From assembly GCF_010093595.1 (NCBI RefSeq), contig NW_022985442.1, forward strand, positions 262,046 to 326,045: 64,000 nt of DNA, written 5' to 3'. The stretch comes from Mytilinidion resinicola (lineage: Eukaryota; Ascomycota; Dothideomycetes; Mytilinidiales; Mytilinidiaceae). The notes under the pieces were generated by a model, which saw nothing but the letters and a program-made list of their open reading frames with translations, ran no database searches and was not told the DNA's origin. The translations under genes and the position numbers were made by a program. Position 1 is the first letter of the stretch; every line of letters begins with the position of its first letter. Shown here piece after piece: positions 58,401 to 64,000 of this stretch.

Positions 58401-58734
58401 ATATCGGTCACCTGCTCGACCGACTTTGAAGTACGAACAGACGAGTAGGAGTATAGAGTATAGGAAACTGGATGTTCAGCTCATAGCCAGAGTGTCCCAG
58501 TAATGAGGGAAAGAGGAGAGTACATCCAAGGGGTACGCACGCGATTCAAAATCTTCTCCACGAGATAGTGTCCCCTCTCGAACATCTAGAGCTGGCAGAC
58601 AGTTAAAACTCGTAAGCTTTGCAAGAGCTCATCATCAGTTAGGATCATATCTTTGATTTTTGTCTTCGTTGTTCATGGACTAGAGTTTACACATTAAGCC
58701 GCGCCCCTTCTTCCCTCTCCTACTCGCCACTCCT
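58401..58734. other. 3' flank of the carboxypeptidase gene
   Basis: About 330 bp, no recognisable gene. It probably contains the 3' UTR of the carboxypeptidase gene. Confidence 0.4.
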
Positions 58735-60469
58735 CTAAGCTTCCGCCTCTATCGCCCTCCTCTCCTTCCCCCCATAATGCCCCCCGGGCTGCGTCGTAAA
58801 GCTCCCCTCCTGCGTCAGCGAGTCGATCCGCCCCAGCAAGAACTCCAACTGCCTATACGCCGCACTCGGCTGATACTGCGGCACCATATGCCCGCTCAAC
58901 CGCGTCTCCACCCACGTCAGCCCGCGCTCCGTATGCGTGGTCCCCATAATCCCGCTCGCGGCCATGGTCGCCAGGCTCGCCTCCTCATGGTACGGCACGA
59001 AGAACTCGTCGGCGGGCTTCTGCTGGAAGCCCTGCTTGCCGTGCCACGTCATGTTCTGGATCATCATGAGCGTGCCGTTGGCGATGAGGATGTAGTCGAG
59101 CTCGCCGTGCACGATGACGGTGCGCTTGGTGCGCTCGATGACTTTGGGCAGGACCGACAGGCCCGAGGGCGGCGACGTGTCGGTGTCGAGCACGCCGTTG
59201 GAGCACTCTTCCCATTCTTGGATGGGCGCGTTGATGGCTTTTTGCACGTCGGTGCGGTTGAAGTAGATGGTGGCGCCGTCGGGCTGGTAGGGGATCGAGC
59301 CGGGGAAGCCGAGGACGTCCCACAGGAGCGGGCAGGTGGTGGCGATGGCGTAGATGTCGAAGCACGGGTTGGTCAGGAGCACAGCGTTGAGGATGTCGTC
59401 CCAGAGGTCGCAGCCGGGGGCCGAGGCCGAGGGAGGGGACGGGAGCGGGTGGTGCTTGGGCGGGAAGACGAGGGCTTGGTTGAGGAAGTCGGTGTAGCCG
59501 CACTTTTTGGCGCGTTTGTGGATGTCGGCGGTGAAGGTCTTGTTGAGGTTGAAGAGGGGCGCCCAGGAGTCGACAAAAGGGACGGCGGGGACTGTAGTAT
59601 GTTATTATCTAATATTCAAGCGACTGGGAATTGAGGAAGCCAGCTTACTCTGCTGCTGCACAACGTCGTAGCTGGTACTAGGGTCGTAGATCATGATCGA
59701 CTGGATATCGTAGTGCGTCTTGTCCTTCTTGTTGAACATGGCGTCCGCGATATACGGAACGTAGTAGCCAGCATAGCTCTCGCCCGAGATGTAGATCTTC
59801 TTGTTCTGCAGACCGAAAGTATCGACGAAGTTCTTGAAGAATCCGAGGAACTGAGCGGCAGCCTCCTCTTCGTTGGTAGCAGTGGGAGTGCCCTGGGAGA
59901 ATCCAGTGCCGACGGGTTGTTCGACCCAGACCATGTTGGTCAGATTGACCCAGGTCCATGGATTCTTAACAGGCTTGAAGGTGCCATATTGCCAGAGCAC
60001 GGGGCCGTTCTCTTGCAGGAAGCCCTCAAGGGAGGAGCAGCCGGGGCCGCCGTTCAGCCAGATAGTGATCTCGTCCTCCGCGAGCGGGTTCGAAGAGGGA
60101 AAGTACCAGAAGTAGAGCTCGGAGGCATTGGCAGCTGAGGAGACGGGGATGAGACCGGCGTAGGACTCGCCGATGTCGAAGTCGACGTCCGGGAGAGCAG
60201 TTCCATCAACGGCATACTCTGCAATCATGTAAGTTTTGTGTTCAGTTGGCAACCAAAGCTGACGTAATGAACTCACTGGTAGTATTCGCATTCTGCGGCA
60301 GGATAGTAGCCCTCTTCTCCACCTTACTTCCCTCAGTCGGGTTCTTAGGGAACCCAAACCTCGGACGCGCTGGCGAGCGGTCCTGCATCATCTTGCCCAC
60401 ATGGAGCGGGCTTCTAGCAGCCACCGAGCCAGCAATGCCAGCAACGGCGAGCAGAGCAGAGAAACGCAT
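58735..60469 (-). CDS. Secreted serine carboxypeptidase (family S10)
   Basis: Three exons, 60469-60277, 60218-59649 and 59591-58735, encode 539 residues. The start [18 protein letters not shown] is a signal peptide, and a pro-region follows. Family S10 motifs are [20 protein letters not shown] (oxyanion region) and [22 protein letters not shown] holds the catalytic serine near residue 212. [14 protein letters not shown] holds the catalytic aspartate. [11 protein letters not shown] holds the catalytic histidine. The enzyme removes C-terminal residues from peptides, usually at acidic pH. Several N-x-S/T sites suggest glycosylation. It may work together with the sedolisin next door on the same strand. 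An alternative start at 60502 would add 11 residues before the signal peptide. The gene is intact. Confidence 0.92.
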
Positions 60470-61630
60470 CTTGCCTTGTTCAGAGCAACCAATTGGCCTC
60501 AATTGACTTCAAGACACACGTATATACGCGTGAAAAGTGTTGGAGAGTGGAAGAGAGGACGCACGCAAAAAAAGTGAGAGAGCGCGACGTCACCTGCAAG
60601 TAGGACGCGGCGCTGTTTATCAAGACTTTGTGTGCCTGACGGCTTACCGGCTTTACCGTGCTTGCGGGCGAAGCCGATGCTATGATAGGCAGGTAGAGTA
60701 CCGCACTACAGTAGCTGGCCCTGCTCATACGAGGGCAGTGAACAGCATCATTTCCGCCACAGCGAACGGCCGACCCCAGAGCTCGCAGATAGTGGCGGCG
60801 GGGCTCGATGACCTCGGTGCCTGGCCGGGTGCTGGGGTCAGGGGTGAATGAAATGGAGACGCGGGGATCACCACCTGAACCACCTGCAGCTCCGGGGTGT
60901 TTTGTTTCATGCGTTAGAACACAAAGTCGTGCCTTTAAACAGGAGACTCGGGCTCTTCATCACGCTCAGACAGCGGCCTCTCTTCTCCCAGAGGCAACAA
61001 AAGACGAGATGAAAAGTGATGATAGCATGCTACCCGCTCTCGACGGCCGACCTGCCCCAACAGGCTGCCAGTGCAATCCTCTTAAGCCAGACGGAGCAGG
61101 AGGGGAAAGACGAGGGCCAGCAATCTCCCCAGCCACCAGTGGGCACAGCGCCGCGGGCCGCGCCAAATCCGATAAGCAGCTCTGCAAGGGCGAGCTATCC
61201 GTAAGGGGCAGCTCGGAGAGATGCAAGCTTCTCGTGACGCGGGGGCTGTGCGGGACGTGGCCTTCTAGAAACACGAATCCATGATGCGTATCGGGAGCGG
61301 GTCCTGGCTCCTTCGTTAAAAGTTTATTGGGATGAGTTGCAACATTTTCATGAGGTTTGGTGGTGGAGAGGGAGTTCGATGAAGGTTGAGCCTTAGGCCA
61401 AGATCTCAATGGCGCCGCCGGCTGTGGCGTTGCGATCTCTTCGATAGCGCGCCTCAAGCTTCACGCCCGAAGCTTGTCACTGTCTGAAGTCCTTCTATAC
61501 ATTTTCAGGAATCAGAAAAAGATATAAGTGAACCATTTTGGGCATTCTACGCCAATCCATAATGCGTATGCCCATATGCTACAACAACAAAAGCAGTCGA
61601 AGGACATGCTTCACACCCCACCATCACGTC
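60470..61630. other. Intergenic region between the two protease genes
   Basis: About 1.16 kb holding the carboxypeptidase promoter and the sedolisin 3' flank. Open frames in the first half have no motif. Confidence 0.4.
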
Positions 61631-63576
61631 TCAACCCCTCCTGTATCCCCCATACCCCCCACCCAGCACAATCTTCAACAGCTTCTCAAAGTCGGGCGTG
61701 CCATACCCAGTAACCGGATCCCAGCCCTTTGTCGCATTCCAGCTGGCATATGGCACATACGGCGCCGGAAGACCCGAGTAGATATCATGTCCTGTACAGC
61801 CAGTTGAGCCACCCGTGGTGATATCGTTGAGGCCCTTGAAGCCCTTGCTGTAGATCAGTGGGTTCAGAAACCCGAGCGGCGGCTTGCCCGCCGAGAGTCT
61901 GGCGTTGTTGAGCAGCGACACAATTGACGAAACGGTTGGTGCAGACGCGCTGGTACCACCAACCGAGATCTCGAGGCCTTTATCGATCACACGGAAACGG
62001 GAGCTCTGTGCCGCGATGTCGGGAATGCCGCGTCCGGCTGGGTTGTACAGGCCCTCCCAGCGGTTGCCAAGAATCTTGAGGTAGTCTCCTACAGCCTTGT
62101 CTTGGTACGAGGGACGAGGGAAACGGTCTGAGAAGCCACCGGAGGAGAACGAGATGGCGGATTCGGGCTCGACGTAGTGGGTGCCGCCAACTGCGGTCAC
62201 GTAGGGACAGGATGCGGGGAATGTAGGCAAGAAGCGGGTTGTGTTCTTGCCGTCGTTGGTCTGGCACGCCGACCCGACACCTGTGTCACCGCTGGAAAAG
62301 AGGACCGAGACACCGCGTGCGCCCAGCTGGCCGATCAGGTCACAAACCGTCTTCGAGTACTGCTCTGGTACACTCTGCTCGTCTTCGCCGTACGAGGTCG
62401 TGAGCGTTTGAGGAAGTTCCTCATCCTTCAATCCGGTAAGGAAGGTGAAGAAATCGAGATACGGCTCGTTCTCGTTGTCCGCCGGGTTGGGCTGGTCGAG
62501 ATCAGGAATGAGCTCGCCCCGGCCTGCAGTGCTGTAGAAGTTGACCGCTGTACCAGGGTCTGTCAAGGGCACAGTATATTGGATATCGAGATTGGCCTCC
62601 ACGCTATCGTTCTGAGTGTTCTGGGGAAGAACGCCACCTACACTATATTAATTTACGGCTTCCAACAATAATGCATTGTACTTACCATGGACTGAGGTCC
62701 ACGTAAAGTTGCTGCCGACTGCCCATGGCGCGTACTCGACATTGAATTGAGCAAGGTCAGCGAAAAGAGCGTACTCCTCCAAGAAACCATTGACGCCGAA
62801 CTTGCTTCCAGCCTTAGCGTCAACCTTGTAGGATCCGAACTTGTACAGTTCTTTCAAGCAAGAAGGAGTGATAGTAGTGTTGCACTGGGTAACATTGAGC
62901 CCGGTGCCAGCAGCACCGATGACCTCCTTGTTAAGGTACTGATACCTGTTGGCGCGTATTTGGCCAAACCGGGTGGTAGGTTGGATCATGTCAATGAAAC
63001 TGTGGAGCTCCCTGGGCACGGAGTACTGAAGAGTTCGGGTCTTCGTGACCGTTGATCGGGCAAGACTGCGGTAGGTAGTGAACTTGGCATCCATCATCTC
63101 TTCGGCGACGGACACTGGTGCAACGAAGTTGATCCACTCGCCATCCTCTTCAATATCCTCGCTGCAGACTCCGGAATCACGAAGCCACTCGATGGCGGCT
63201 TCGGTAGCTTCGGCAGATGGTCGTAGCATGTCCTTGAGCTCGTCCCTCTTCAAGTGCTGCCCATATCTGGGGTGTTCTGGAGTAGACACCTCGATGAGGC
63301 TTTGCTCAAATAGCGCCTGGTTCGACTGAAGAATCTGTTAGTATGGATGTACAGGCATGGTTGAAAAGCTAGCAGAAAGTTGCGCAATCAATCGAAGCGT
63401 ACCTTGGTCAGAGCGATACGGAAGTGCATCCTCCTGCTTGGATTCGGAGTGCCAGCAGCCTTCCAGCCCTCAGGCACCCCGCGCAGCTTTTCCATAATCT
63501 CAACATGGGAGGTAGTCAAGCAATTGACGGCTCCCGCCAGGCCCAAAAGCCCCGCGACCAGTGTAGAGCAACGCAT
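61631..63576 (-). CDS. Secreted tripeptidyl peptidase, sedolisin family S53
   Basis: Three exons, 63576-63403, 63334-62686 and 62637-61631, encode 609 residues. A signal peptide ([19 protein letters not shown]) is followed by the activation pro-domain with [25 protein letters not shown]. The catalytic domain has EANLDIQY (Glu and Asp of the triad, about residue 288), [11 protein letters not shown] (oxyanion Asp), [11 protein letters not shown] and GGTSASAPT (catalytic Ser near 505). The calcium site lies in NDITTG and [11 protein letters not shown] at the C-terminus. These enzymes cleave tripeptides from N-termini at acid pH outside the cell. The last splice uses the second of two nearby AG acceptors, because the first leads straight into TAG. 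The gene is intact. Confidence 0.93.
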
Positions 63577-64000
63577 CTTATCGGATGAAAGCGATCGACA
63601 ATGGGAACGAGAAGAAAGACTCTGTAAGGATGCAAAGCGATAGAGACACTTCTAAAGAATGAAGCCGCACAAGACTCTCAACAGCTGCGGTCAACGCGTC
63701 TCTCAGAAACTTAGAACGCGCGATGAACTTCAAAGAAGCAGCAGCAGTGACCGGGCACCTGGCAAGATATATACTCCCCGCTACTGGTGGCTACGGATAA
63801 AGCACCATGTCGCCATCTGGCTGCTGGGCAACCTGCCAATGCGACAACACGGAGCTCCCTGCAATCAATTAAGACCTCCCATAACAAGGTTAAGATCTTC
63901 GGTGTAACAATGCCCAGGACAGCCGTCCCTGTGCCTGCAGGTCTTGGCCGGCGCGCGCGGGGCATGCGAGAATGCTCCTATCAGCCGCCGCTGCGGTGGG
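63577..64000. other. Upstream region of the sedolisin gene at the window edge
   Basis: About 420 bp, probably the sedolisin promoter (TATATA-like stretch at about 63766-63772, reading toward the gene on the minus strand). The region is cut by the window end and no other gene was recognised. Confidence 0.4.

Overview
The window looks like a nuclear contig of a filamentous ascomycete (Pezizomycotina). Genes carry short GT-AG introns of about 50-110 bp, and the set includes fungal V-ATPase subunit a, exocyst Sec3, Sly1, meiotic Mer3/HFM1 helicase and secreted S10 and S53 proteases. I cannot fix the class or genus; Dothideomycetes is only a guess. I found no bacterial operon, CRISPR array, rRNA or convincing tRNA. 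Exon boundaries were read by hand from splice signals, and in each intact multi-exon model the summed exon lengths are divisible by three.

1-4.5 kb: the 3' end of a DHA1-type MFS transporter, a degenerate repeat tract, a decayed F-box-like fragment and a DUF1295 membrane protein. 5.3-25.8 kb: a conserved block, all on the minus strand: sec3, a PLP aminotransferase, vph1, mer3/HFM1 and a UDP-galactose-type sugar transporter. 25.8-32.2 kb: a 150-bp-period degenerate tandem repeat, an F-box/beta-propeller gene and a secreted FAD oxidoreductase.

32.9-45.1 kb is an accessory-like region: a broken protein kinase-ankyrin gene (three frameshifts, one stop), a pair of GX3-array genes (one with three in-frame stops, one intact), a 186-bp dispersed repeat, duplicated gene scraps, an intact DUF924-EF-hand fusion gene and a broken MFS transporter. 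Where two copies can be compared, many differences are transitions and one stop is clearly CAG to TAG, as repeat-induced point mutation (RIP) would give.

46.1-56.0 kb returns to conserved genes: a PNUTS-like PP1-targeting protein, sly1 and a Btz/CASC3-domain protein. 56.0-58.7 kb is a repeat-bearing gene-poor stretch with a G-quadruplex-type tract. 58.7-63.6 kb holds two secreted acid-type proteases on the same strand, a serine carboxypeptidase and a sedolisin, which could act together in extracellular peptide degradation.

The points most worth following up are the GX3-array gene pair, the two GC-AG introns (in mer3 and sly1), the 186-bp repeat shared by the Btz gene leader and the accessory region, and the DUF924-EF-hand fusion.
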